29,797 nucleotides of DNA from Candidatus Omnitrophota bacterium (GTDB lineage Bacteria; Ratteibacteria; UBA8468; B48-G9; DSTR01). Position 1 is the first letter of the stretch. Each line of letters opens with the position of its first letter. Positions 15,202-23,535 of the stretch are shown piece by piece. The notes under the pieces are model-generated. The model saw only the letters and a list, made by a program, of their open reading frames with translations. It was not told the origin of the DNA and did no database searches. The DNA lies in NCBI GenBank assembly GCA_023818865.1, contig JAMWDF010000007.1, forward strand, positions 1-29,797, given 5' to 3'. A program made the position numbers and the translations under genes.

Positions 15202-15707
15202 TTGTTAAGGATTTTCAGAATCTCTTCGCTTAGGTCACTAGCTTCTGGTCCGTAGATAACCACCCGGCTATCCAGAATGAGGGAATATCCTTGCTTTTTT
15301 CCATATTCTCGGGCCACCTTAATAATTTCGTCAATGCATTCTTTCTCCAGTTCTTCTCTCCGCCGGTCAAGTCTCTCGTTTACCTCTTTCCACCGGCCAG
15401 AGAAATCCTGAAGCATCCCCCGAAGCCGTTCTTCCCTTTTCTGCCTTTCCTCGGTCTTCAAGACTTCCTTCTTCTTTTCCAGGTCTTCCTGTTCTTTCTT
15501 TATTTCATCCTGGAGTTTGTTAATTTCCTTCTGCTGGCTCTCTACCTCCTGTTTAAACTTTCTTTCATTATCTTTCGCCCGATTATAATTCTGAAACACC
15601 TTCTGTAGGTCAACATAGCCTATTTTCCCTTCAGCCAGAGCCAAACTACCCCAGGCTCCCCAAAGTAAAATACTTGCCGCTACCAACCACCATTTTCTCT
15701 TATTCAT
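15198..15707 (-). CDS. skp: OmpH/Skp-family periplasmic chaperone
   Basis: 169 residues. It has a signal peptide ('MNKRKWWLVAASILLWG', then cleavage near 'SLALAEG') and 'KIGYVDLQKVFQNYNRAKD', the usual OmpH start. A long highly charged coiled coil (about 45-125) forms the tentacle helices of the Skp trimer. A final 'YSLILDSRVVIYG' strand completes the body. Skp holds unfolded outer-membrane proteins in the periplasm and delivers them to the BAM complex, which fits its place between bamA (24 bases upstream) and lpxD (4-base ATGA overlap). Confidence 0.94.
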   Translation of the reverse strand: MNKRKWWLVAASILLWGAWGSLALAEGKIGYVDLQKVFQNYNRAKDNERKFKQEVESQQKEINKLQDEIKKEQEDLEKKKEVLKTEERQKREERLRGMLQDFSGRWKEVNERLDRRREELEKECIDEIIKVAREYGKKQGYSLILDSRVVIYGPEASDLSEEILKILNK

Positions 15708-15731
15708 TAGCCTCCTTAATCTTTCTCTGAC

Positions 15732-17984
15732 TTAAAATCCGAAGGTCATTCCAATATGTAGCCGGCCGCGGTCTTCTCCTTTTTTCCGATCAAGAGCCAG
15801 CCCGTAATCCAGCTGAATAGGCATTCGGAACAAGGGCACGGTCACTCTGATGCCAGCTCCAACGCCTTTGCGCAGGTCGCTAAATGATATATCCCTTTCC
15901 CAGACATTACCCACATCAAAGAAGACCACACCCTTTAGAATATCCTGATAGATAGGATATAACACCTCAAAGGTCTGTGCAAAAATTGTCTTCCCGCCGA
16001 TGGCTTCACCGGTGGTGGGATCTAACGGGCCAAGAGACCTTTCCTCATATCCGCGAACAGTGCCGATGCCGCCCCCAAAAAATCGTTCATAGATGGGAAT
16101 GTCGGCCGTATCTCCCAGTTCATTAACCTTTGCCAGGTAAGTCCTGGTATGAAAGATGGTCTTCTTAAAGGGGAGGGGATAGTAAAAATTTCCTTCCAGA
16201 GTAGCTTTCCAGAAATTCAGATCTCCTTGAAACACCCCACCTGCATATTCTAAGGAGGTAACAGCAGAAAATCCTCTGGTAGGCAAAAGCCGGCTATCCA
16301 CCTTGGAATATTCCAGATTCGTAGCCAGACTGTTTTTCCATCGCTTGCCTGTCTGATCAACGATGGAAGGAATGGTGATATCCGAGAGAGAAACGCGCTC
16401 AGACTTAAGAGTGAAACCGAGGGAGAAATCTTCCCAGCGTCTGCCTACCCGGATATCCCCTCCGGTTCGCTTCTCAGAATACTCGTCCCAGTCCCTGGTC
16501 CAGTGATAAGCATCTGTCCCTAACCAAACCGGCCGGTCCAGAAAGTAAGGCTCGGTAAAACTCAGATAAAAACCTTGGTTTACCTGACCGAGCTGGAGCC
16601 ACATTTTCAGATTCTGTCCCCCGCCAGTAAAAGTGGGGAAATTGGTAAGGTCAAAGTTAGTTTGCTCCAGACTGACCATACCTACCAGTTTATCCACTGT
16701 GCTGAAGCCTCCGCCAAACATCAACAGCCCAGTCTTCTCTTTTTCCTTAACTTCCACCACCAGATTAGCCTTATCCGCACTCAGGGAAAACTCAGGAAAG
16801 ATTTTGATATCATCAAAATAGTTCAGGTCTCTCAGACGACCAAAACTTTTTTCCAGTTGAAAACCAGAAAAAGCATCCCCAGGGACTAAGCTCACTTCCC
16901 GGCGAATCACCTTATCCTTGGTTCTGGTATTTCCCCGAATAACTACTTCATCAACCGTGAAAATATTGCCTGGTTCCACCAGGTAGACCAGGTCAATCCT
17001 GGTGGTACCGGGTACTGGCTCTGGCAGGGATTGAATTCTTGCCTGGATATAGCCCCGGTCAAAATAAACCCTTTGCAGTTTCGCCAGATTTTCTTCAGCC
17101 TTGCTCTCGTCAAAAACCTCTCCTTCTTTAGCCAGAACCAAATGCTTCCGTAGTTGAGATTCGGGAAAAATCAGGTTTCCAGAAAAATTTATTTTCCCCA
17201 GATAATACTGCTTGCCCTCTTCAATCCGAACCCGGAGTAAGAGTCTTCGTCTTTCTTCCGGTTCCTGAGACTTACTCACCGAAACATCTAAGTACCCTTG
17301 GCTCTTGTAAAATCGTTCAATCGCCTGAATATCAGCCTCAAAAAGTTCCTCCTTAAAATGACCAAGAGATAAAGGCCATCTTCGGACTCTCACTTTCATC
17401 AATTTCCGGAGGCGAGAAGCAGGGAAAGCTTTGTTGCCTTCAAAAACAATGGTCCCTACCACCTGCTTTCTCCCTTCGCTGATTTCCACCGAGATAACTA
17501 CTCCTGCCTCTTCTGACTCAACCCGGTAAGTTACCTCGGTGAAGGTCAGATTTTTCTCCTGGTAATACTTTTTTATTTCTTCCAGCCCAGCCAAAAACTT
17601 TGTTTCATCCCAGAATGAACCTTCACTTACTCCCAGCCTTTTTCTCAATTCCGCTGTTTTAATCTTTCGGTTTCCTGTAAAGACAATCTGTTTGATAAGT
17701 GGATTCTCTTTCACCCGAAAGGTGACTGCCATCCCGTCATCCAGCGGCGAAACTTCATACTCCACCGAAGCAAAATAACCTGTCTCCATTAGCCGGCTGA
17801 CATCTTCCCGGAGTACTTCTTCGCTATAATCCGCTTCCGGTCGGCTTTTGATTACCAGAAGTAATTTATCAGAACTGACTCTCTGGACTCCTTCAAAGAC
17901 AACCTTTTTTATCTTGATGGGCTCAGCGAAAAGTAAAGCCAGGTCAAGAAGAAGTACAGGTAGTAGATTCAGGATTCTCTTCAC
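15732..17984 (-). CDS. bamA: Outer membrane protein assembly factor BamA
   Basis: 750 residues. BamA inserts beta-barrel proteins into the outer membrane. The signal peptide runs to about residue 20. Five POTRA domains follow, each starting with a strand of the '(V/I)xFxGN' type: 'KKVVFEGVQRV', 'KQIVFTGNRKI', 'GTIVFEGNKAF', 'GKINFSGNLIF' and 'DEVVIRGNTRT'. The Omp85 barrel starts near residue 420 and contains 'GTVRGYEERSLGP', equivalent to the conserved VRGF/Y loop-6 motif. The chain ends in an aromatic residue ('GMTFGF'), as expected for an outer-membrane barrel. The start is GTG at 17984, inside the end of clpC (41-base overlap), with AAAGGAG six bases upstream. Confidence 0.95.
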   Translation of the reverse strand: MKRILNLLPVLLLDLALLFAEPIKIKKVVFEGVQRVSSDKLLLVIKSRPEADYSEEVLREDVSRLMETGYFASVEYEVSPLDDGMAVTFRVKENPLIKQIVFTGNRKIKTAELRKRLGVSEGSFWDETKFLAGLEEIKKYYQEKNLTFTEVTYRVESEEAGVVISVEISEGRKQVVGTIVFEGNKAFPASRLRKLMKVRVRRWPLSLGHFKEELFEADIQAIERFYKSQGYLDVSVSKSQEPEERRRLLLRVRIEEGKQYYLGKINFSGNLIFPESQLRKHLVLAKEGEVFDESKAEENLAKLQRVYFDRGYIQARIQSLPEPVPGTTRIDLVYLVEPGNIFTVDEVVIRGNTRTKDKVIRREVSLVPGDAFSGFQLEKSFGRLRDLNYFDDIKIFPEFSLSADKANLVVEVKEKEKTGLLMFGGGFSTVDKLVGMVSLEQTNFDLTNFPTFTGGGQNLKMWLQLGQVNQGFYLSFTEPYFLDRPVWLGTDAYHWTRDWDEYSEKRTGGDIRVGRRWEDFSLGFTLKSERVSLSDITIPSIVDQTGKRWKNSLATNLEYSKVDSRLLPTRGFSAVTSLEYAGGVFQGDLNFWKATLEGNFYYPLPFKKTIFHTRTYLAKVNELGDTADIPIYERFFGGGIGTVRGYEERSLGPLDPTTGEAIGGKTIFAQTFEVLYPIYQDILKGVVFFDVGNVWERDISFSDLRKGVGAGIRVTVPLFRMPIQLDYGLALDRKKGEDRGRLHIGMTFGF

Positions 17985-20424
17985 AGGTCTCTCCTTTACC
18001 TGGCTGGAAGGTCAATCTTTCTCCCTTACACTCCACCTGGATAGTCATTCCGGCCGGAAAGTTCTCGGTCAAAATTTCTTCAGAAAGAGGGTCTTCCAGG
18101 TAACGGGCAATAGTCCGCCTAAGCGGTCTGGCACCAAACTGAGCATTGGTCCCATGCTTCATCAGGAAAATCTTAGCTGCTTTACTTACCCGGAGAGAAA
18201 GTTTCTGTTCTTTTAGCCTTTCCGCCACCTTGGCAATTTCCAGGTCAACGATGGCCAACAAATCCTGCTCGCTCAGCGGGTGGAAAACAATGATTTCATC
18301 CAGTCGGTTGATGAACTCCGGCCTGAAGACCCGGCGGATTTCAGTTAAGATGCGCTGCTTCATAACCTCGTAAGACGCTTCGGCTTCAGCAGAGCGAAAG
18401 CCGATGGTTGCCTGATTTTTCAAGGATTCCGTACCGATGTTGGAAGTCATGATTAAAAGTGAATTTTGAAAACTGACGCTCCGACCGAAACTGTCAGTTA
18501 GCCTTCCTTCTTCCAGAACCTGGAGAAGAAGGTTGAACACCTCGGGATGGGCCTTTTCAATCTCGTCCAGAAGTACGACGCAATAAGGTCGGCGCCGTAC
18601 CCGCTCAGTCAGTTGTCCCCCCTCTTCATAACCCACATAACCTGGGGGAGCACCAATTAACCGGCTGACGGCAAATTTTTCCATATACTCAGACATGTCT
18701 ATCTGAATTAGAGCTTGCTCCTCTCCAAAAAGAAATTCTGCCAGGGCTCGGGCCAGTAAGGTTTTCCCTACGCCGGTAGGGCCCAGAAAGAGAAAACTGC
18801 CGATCGGTCTTTTCCTGTCCTTCAATCCAGCCCGGGAACGTTTGATGGCCCGGCTAACTGCGGAAATGGCTTCTTTCTGGCCCACCACCACCTCACTGAG
18901 AGACTCCTCCATCTTTAGGAGTTTTTCTTTCTCTTCTTTGCAAAGCTGAGCCACCGGAATCCCGGTCCACCGGGAGACTACCTGAGCAATATCTGACTCC
19001 GTCACAACCTTCTCCTCTTCAGGAATAAGCTTTTCCCAGTTAGCCCGGAGATAGTCAAGCCGGTTCTTCAATTCCCGCTCCTGGTCCCTAAGAGCCGCCG
19101 CCTTCTCAAAATCCTGTCGGTTAATTGCCTCATCTTTCTTCTTGGTTATTTCTGCTACTTCTTTCTCCAGTTTTTTCAGGTCTGACGGTGGCTGGCTTAA
19201 TTTCAGCCGGCGTTGACTGGCTGCCTCGTCTATCAAATCAATCGCTTTATCCGGGAGATACCGACCGGAGATATAGCGGTCGCTCAAAGAAGCCGCGGCC
19301 TCTATCGCCTGGTCAGTGATCTTCAACCGGTGGTGCTCCTCATATTTTTCCCTTAAACCCTTCAGAATAGCCACTGTCTGCTCCACGGTGGGCGGATTGA
19401 TCATTACTGGTTGAAAGCGTCTTTCCAAGGCACCGTCTTTCTCAATATACTTACGATATTCATCCAGCGTAGTTGCCCCAATACACTGAATCTCTCCCCG
19501 GGAAAGGGCTGGCTTTAAGATGTTGGAAGCATCAATGGCCCCTTCGGCTCCCCCGGCCCCCACCAACGTGTGCAGTTCGTCAATAAAAATAATCACATTA
19601 GCCGAAGTCTTTATTTCATCCAGAACGGTCTTGACTCGCTGCTCAAACTCACCGCGATATTTGGTGCCAGCGACCAACGAAGCCAGATCAAGCATAACTA
19701 CCCTTTTCTTTCTTAGAAGTTCCGGGGCCTGTCCTGAGGCGATACTTTGAGCAAATCCCTCCACAATGGCTGTTTTTCCTACCCCAGGTTCACCCAGAAG
19801 AACTGGATTATTCTTTTTTCGGCGACACAATATCTGGGTCACTCTTTCAATTTCTTGATGCCGACCGATTACCGGATCCAGTTTGCCTTCTTGGGCTAGC
19901 CTGGTCAGATCCCGACCGAATGTATCCAGCGCTGGAGTTTTTGTTTTTGCTTTGGCTGGTCGGTACTGAGTGGGTGTATCTTCGGAAACCTCGTACAACA
20001 AATTCTCCAGGCTCTGCCTCATCTTTTCCACCGTAAGACCGTGCCTGGTCAGAATCCTGGCGGCCAGGCCCTCTTCCTGAGCCGCCAGACCAATTAGTAG
20101 GTGTTCGGTGCCCACATAGGTGTGTCCTAAGTATTGAGCTTCCTTCACCGCCAGCTCCAATACCTTCTTGGTATCGCTGCTAAGCGGAATTTCTCCCATC
20201 ATCATCAGCGGCACCCCTACCCGCATTGACTTTTCTATCTCCAAACGCAAAGATTCCGGGTCCATTCCTAAGTGTCTCAAAATTGCCACGCCCATTCCTT
20301 CACCTTCGTCAATCAAACCCAAAAGAAGGTGTTCGGTCTCAATCCGGTTATGGCCGGATTTTATGGCTTCCTTTCTGGCTAGGTCAAGTACGGTTTTTAC
20401 CCGTTTGGTAAAACGTTCAAACAT
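17944..20424 (-). CDS. clpC: ATP-dependent protease regulatory subunit ClpC
   Basis: 826 residues, standard ClpC length. The N-terminal double Clp-N repeat (1-~145) begins 'MFERFTKRVKTVLDLARKEA'. The first AAA+ domain has Walker A 'GEPGVGKTA' and Walker B 'VIIFIDELH'. The middle domain carries a UVR-type stretch ('EAINRQDFEKAAALRDQERE') that marks ClpC rather than ClpB. The second AAA+ domain has 'GPTGVGKTLLA', and 'QATIGFRSA' supplies the IGF-type loop that docks on ClpP. ClpC unfolds proteins, including those marked by arginine phosphorylation, for ClpP. ClpP is not in the window. The start lies 28 bases inside mcsB. Placement right after mcsA-mcsB matches the Firmicutes operon minus ctsR. 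The 3' end overlaps bamA. Confidence 0.96.
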   Translation of the reverse strand: MFERFTKRVKTVLDLARKEAIKSGHNRIETEHLLLGLIDEGEGMGVAILRHLGMDPESLRLEIEKSMRVGVPLMMMGEIPLSSDTKKVLELAVKEAQYLGHTYVGTEHLLIGLAAQEEGLAARILTRHGLTVEKMRQSLENLLYEVSEDTPTQYRPAKAKTKTPALDTFGRDLTRLAQEGKLDPVIGRHQEIERVTQILCRRKKNNPVLLGEPGVGKTAIVEGFAQSIASGQAPELLRKKRVVMLDLASLVAGTKYRGEFEQRVKTVLDEIKTSANVIIFIDELHTLVGAGGAEGAIDASNILKPALSRGEIQCIGATTLDEYRKYIEKDGALERRFQPVMINPPTVEQTVAILKGLREKYEEHHRLKITDQAIEAAASLSDRYISGRYLPDKAIDLIDEAASQRRLKLSQPPSDLKKLEKEVAEITKKKDEAINRQDFEKAAALRDQERELKNRLDYLRANWEKLIPEEEKVVTESDIAQVVSRWTGIPVAQLCKEEKEKLLKMEESLSEVVVGQKEAISAVSRAIKRSRAGLKDRKRPIGSFLFLGPTGVGKTLLARALAEFLFGEEQALIQIDMSEYMEKFAVSRLIGAPPGYVGYEEGGQLTERVRRRPYCVVLLDEIEKAHPEVFNLLLQVLEEGRLTDSFGRSVSFQNSLLIMTSNIGTESLKNQATIGFRSAEAEASYEVMKQRILTEIRRVFRPEFINRLDEIIVFHPLSEQDLLAIVDLEIAKVAERLKEQKLSLRVSKAAKIFLMKHGTNAQFGARPLRRTIARYLEDPLSEEILTENFPAGMTIQVECKGERLTFQPGKGETCEENPESTTCTSS
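17991..17997 (-). promoter_or_regulatory. Ribosome binding site for bamA inside clpC
   Basis: On the minus strand AAAGGAG is followed by AGACCT and the GTG start of bamA. The site lies within the last codons of clpC and supports the overlapping GTG start over any later one. Confidence 0.75.
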
Positions 20425-21470
20425 AGGTCTTTCAATTCCTTCCTTAACAGTTCGGCTCTCAGTTTATCGCGTTGAGCAGGAGTGAGACTCCGTCCCTGAA
20501 CAAGCTGGAGGTGCCCGGGCAGAATCTGGGTCAACAGGCAACCCAGGTTTTTCCCGTTCAGACTGAGCCAGTTCAGTTCAGCCGCCAGAGAGAGCCAGGA
20601 AATAAAAGAAAGCGCTTCTTCTGTGGTTAGCCGTGAGGCCTGTTGAATCCCTTCCAGTCTTTCTCTCAATTGGTTCCTCCAGCGCTTATTAGCCTCCATC
20701 TCCTGTCTCATTTTTCTTTCTTCCTTCTCTATTAATTTTACCACAACTTGCATCTCGTGAATAATTTCTCTTTCAGTCTTGCCAAGGCTCTGGCCAGAAG
20801 AGATCTGGAAAATGTCCCCAGCTGGAGGGGAGCCCTCTCCGTACCAGCCGCGAACAATCACGCCAATGTCCCGGAGTGACGAAAATATCAACCGACCCTT
20901 CTTGGTAAACATTAGGGCTGGCAGGTGCACCAGGGCGGAGACGCGAAATCCCGTCCCCAGGTTAGTGGGACAGGCGGTCAGGTAACCAAGAAAAGGATGA
21001 AAAGCGGCGGTTAATTGCTGGTCAAGATAGTTGTCCAGTTCATCTACTTTTTCCCAGAGAGAATTCAGCGACAGACCAGGAGCAAAAGCCTGAAGACGAA
21101 TATGGTCTTCCTCATTAACCATGATGGAAATTCGTTGCTCAGGGAAAATCAGGGCTACCCTGGGCCAATCTTCTTGGACAAACTCCAGGCTCACCAGGTG
21201 TTTTTCCACTAGGACTGCTTTTTCCACCTCATTCAGGTTCATCATGTCAACTACCACAAGGTTATCCTCGGGGTAGTCCGTAAACACTTGCACTATCTTC
21301 TGGCAAAGAGTTCGGCACTGCCTGGCAGTGGCCTGGTGGGGAAAGGGAAGACCAGGCAGATTACGGGCTAATCTCATCCGGGAACCAATGACGATTCTCC
21401 TGCCCAGTCTGTCAAACAACCAGGCGGTTACTTTTCCGATGGCCAAGGCAGGTAAATCAACTGTTTCCAT
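20397..21470 (-). CDS. mcsB: Protein arginine kinase McsB
   Basis: 357 residues. McsB phosphorylates arginine side chains and so marks proteins for ClpCP. The kinase core has 'GSRMRLARNLPGLPF' (29-43, ATP-phosphate-binding arginines), 'VNEEDHIRLQ' (118-127, catalytic Glu121), 'ACPTNLGTGFR' (166-176, Cys167) and 'GEGSPPAGDIFQISSGQSLG' (211-230, Glu212). The C-terminal helical regulatory domain follows from about 240. All residues expected for phosphagen-kinase-type catalysis are present. It is 21 bases downstream of mcsA, and its end overlaps the clpC start by 28 bases, so the three form one unit. Confidence 0.95.
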   Translation of the reverse strand: METVDLPALAIGKVTAWLFDRLGRRIVIGSRMRLARNLPGLPFPHQATARQCRTLCQKIVQVFTDYPEDNLVVVDMMNLNEVEKAVLVEKHLVSLEFVQEDWPRVALIFPEQRISIMVNEEDHIRLQAFAPGLSLNSLWEKVDELDNYLDQQLTAAFHPFLGYLTACPTNLGTGFRVSALVHLPALMFTKKGRLIFSSLRDIGVIVRGWYGEGSPPAGDIFQISSGQSLGKTEREIIHEMQVVVKLIEKEERKMRQEMEANKRWRNQLRERLEGIQQASRLTTEEALSFISWLSLAAELNWLSLNGKNLGCLLTQILPGHLQLVQGRSLTPAQRDKLRAELLRKELKDLCLNVLPNG

Positions 21471-21491
21471 AACCAGGACAAGCCTGTCTTT

Positions 21492-21902
21492 TCACTTACT
21501 CTTAGACGACTTTGGTGGAGAGAAGGTTGCTTCAAAACCATCATCCAGGACCTTAAGCAGTTCTTCCAACCGTCGGCGGGTTTTAGGGGAAATATCTTGG
21601 CCTGGGGGAAAAAGCTTTTCCCGGTCCTTTTTCCAGATTAGGGGAGTTTTGCCACAATGTTTCAGCTGATATCCATCACCACCAACCAATCTCTCCAAAA
21701 GGAGGGAAGAAAAATGACGGTAACAGTCTGGACAGCCAAGAAAGCGGTACCGACGGATATCACTTTGGCGATAACCACAGACAGGACAAACCTTCCCTAA
21801 ACGGCGCTGGCTAGTTAGTGGCTCCTTTTCGGCCATCAAGGAGAAGGCTACCACCGTAATCCTCAACTCTTTCTCGCTCTTCTCCATTATCTTGATCACC
21901 AT
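21492..21902 (-). CDS. mcsA: McsA-like activator of McsB, shortened
   Basis: 136 residues. The second zinc module of McsA is clear: 'CPVCGYRQSDIRRYRFLGCP' (39-58), with ligands C39, C42, C57 and C60, followed by 'CYRHF' and 'KHCGKTP' (81-87). The first McsA zinc finger (an N-terminal pair of CxxC motifs) is absent, and the C-terminal UVR helix pair is at best weak ('TRRRLEELLKVLDDGFEATF'). Usual McsA proteins are about 170-185 residues. McsA normally activates McsB kinase. The start is uncertain: ATG 21902 has no strong ribosome site, and Met6 or Met23 are alternatives. The gene lies 30 bases after ilvE and 21 before mcsB. Confidence 0.8.
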   Translation of the reverse strand: MVIKIMEKSEKELRITVVAFSLMAEKEPLTSQRRLGKVCPVCGYRQSDIRRYRFLGCPDCYRHFSSLLLERLVGGDGYQLKHCGKTPLIWKKDREKLFPPGQDISPKTRRRLEELLKVLDDGFEATFSPPKSSKSK

Positions 21903-21932
21903 TCTTGTCCAAACCAGGAAACAACTGGAAGA

Positions 21933-22817
21933 TTACTTCCCGTTGTAAACAGGCGTTCCCTCGCTAAAAGCTTTCTGGCGGAAAAACTCACTGATTTCTT
22001 TGGTAATCTTACCTGGCAAACCGGAGCCAATAACGCGACCATCAAGGGAAGTCACAGGAACAATTTCTGCCGCTGTGCCGGTGAGAAAACACTCGTCTGC
22101 TACGTAGAGGTCATGTCGGGTGAGATTGCGTTCTCGGACTTCCAACCCAAGACCGGTGGCTATGCCCATCACCACATTTCTGGTGACACCAGCCAGTACC
22201 CCGGCGCTTACCGGAGGAGTAGAAAGGATACCGCTATGAAGAACAAAAATATTTTCTCCAGTACATTCACTCACATAACCAGCCTGATTGAGAATCAGCC
22301 CTTCATCCGCTCCTGCCAGATTAGCTTCAATCTTAGCCAAAATGTTGTTAAGGTAATTTAGGGATTTGATGGCTGGATTCAAAGACTCATGAAGATTACG
22401 ACGGGTAGCCACTGTAACAACTTTCAATCCCTTTTGATAATGACTTTCCGGGTAGAGTTGGATTCTACTGGCAATGATGATGACTGTGGGCCGCGGACAT
22501 TTTCTTGGGTCAAGCCCAAGGTCACCCACCCCTCGGGTAACCACCACCCGGATGTAACTATCTCTTAACTTGTTCGCCCTCACCGTTTCAATGATTGCCT
22601 TTCTTAAGGCCTCCAGGCTGAGCGGTATCTCCAACATGATAGCCTTGGCTGAAAAGTATAACCGCCGGAGATGTTCTTCCAGACAGAAAATTCGTCCGTC
22701 ATAACTCCGCAGTCCTTCAAAGACTCCATCTCCATAAAGAAAGCCATGGTCAAATACCGAGACCCGAGCTTGGTCTTCCGGAAGAAGTTGCCCATCAAGA
22801 TAAATCAATAAGCCCAT
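21933..22817 (-). CDS. ilvE: Branched-chain-amino-acid aminotransferase
   Basis: 294 residues, fold-type IV PLP aminotransferase. The features are 'DHGFLYGDGVFEGLRSY' (23-39), the PLP lysine Lys151 in 'PAIKSLNYLNNILAKIEA', and 'SECTGENIFVL' with the pyridine-binding Glu. 'VPVTSLDGRVIGSGLPG' near the C terminus is also typical. The enzyme performs the last step of valine, leucine and isoleucine synthesis. Closely related fold-type IV enzymes (D-amino-acid transaminase, aminodeoxychorismate lyase) cannot be fully excluded, but length and motifs favour IlvE. It starts one base after the lolD stop, so it is within the envelope operon though its product is metabolic. Confidence 0.88.
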   Translation of the reverse strand: MGLLIYLDGQLLPEDQARVSVFDHGFLYGDGVFEGLRSYDGRIFCLEEHLRRLYFSAKAIMLEIPLSLEALRKAIIETVRANKLRDSYIRVVVTRGVGDLGLDPRKCPRPTVIIIASRIQLYPESHYQKGLKVVTVATRRNLHESLNPAIKSLNYLNNILAKIEANLAGADEGLILNQAGYVSECTGENIFVLHSGILSTPPVSAGVLAGVTRNVVMGIATGLGLEVRERNLTRHDLYVADECFLTGTAAEIVPVTSLDGRVIGSGLPGKITKEISEFFRQKAFSEGTPVYNGK

Positions 22818-22818
22818 G

Positions 22819-23535
22819 TTATTCCCCTGTGGATGGCTGACTAATCCTTTCTGTTTTTTCTATGCGCCCATCTTTTAAATATACAACTTTGGTGGCTATC
22901 TGTAAAAACATCTCGTTGTGCGTGGCAATCAGGAAGGTTACCTTTTCCTCCTGGTTAAGCCGGACAATTGTTTCTACCAGGGATTGGGCGGCCTGGCGGT
23001 CCAGTGCCCCGGTGGGCTCATCAGCCAGGATTATCTGGGGATGACAGACCAAACTCCGACAGATTGCCACCCGTTGCATTTCTCCACCGGAAAGGTGACG
23101 GGGATAGGCATCTTTCCGGTGAGTTAGAGCAAACTTCGTCAACAGATTTTCTGCTTCCTGTCGGTAAGTCTTCACCTGCCCACCAGAACCATATTTGATC
23201 CATAGCGGCAGAAATACATTTTCCCAGACTGTTAACTCAGGCAAGAGATGAAAAAATTGAAAGACAAAACCGAAGTGCTGATTGCGGAGCCGAGCAGCCG
23301 AGGTATCAGGTAGGCGGGAGATTTCTTCTCCGTTGAGAAAAACCTTGCCTGAACTAGGTCGGTCTAATAAAGCCAGCAGATTCAATAGGGTCGTCTTCCC
23401 TGAACCAGAGGGACCAAGTACCACTACAATCTCCCCCCTGGCCACTTCAATGGTGACCTCTCTTAAGGCAACCAGCTTTCCGTAAACCTTGCTTAAACCT
23501 TCACCCAGCAACATTATTTTTCCCCGCCGGTTCAC
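22819..23535 (-). CDS. lolD: LolD-type ABC transporter ATP-binding protein
   Basis: 238 residues. Walker A is 'GPSGSGKTTLLN', the Q-loop is 'FGFVFQFFHLLPELTVWENV', the signature is 'LSGGEMQRVAICRSLV', Walker B is 'IILADEPTGALD' and the H-loop is 'IATHNE'. The sequence fits the MacB/LolD subfamily. With the FtsX-type permease next to it, it would energise release of lipoproteins from the inner membrane towards the outer membrane. The listed GTG start overlaps the lolC stop (GTGA). The ATG at 23514, preceded by GGGGAAAAATA, is an equally good start that would remove seven residues. Confidence 0.9.
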   Translation of the reverse strand: MNRRGKIMLLGEGLSKVYGKLVALREVTIEVARGEIVVVLGPSGSGKTTLLNLLALLDRPSSGKVFLNGEEISRLPDTSAARLRNQHFGFVFQFFHLLPELTVWENVFLPLWIKYGSGGQVKTYRQEAENLLTKFALTHRKDAYPRHLSGGEMQRVAICRSLVCHPQIILADEPTGALDRQAAQSLVETIVRLNQEEKVTFLIATHNEMFLQIATKVVYLKDGRIEKTERISQPSTGE

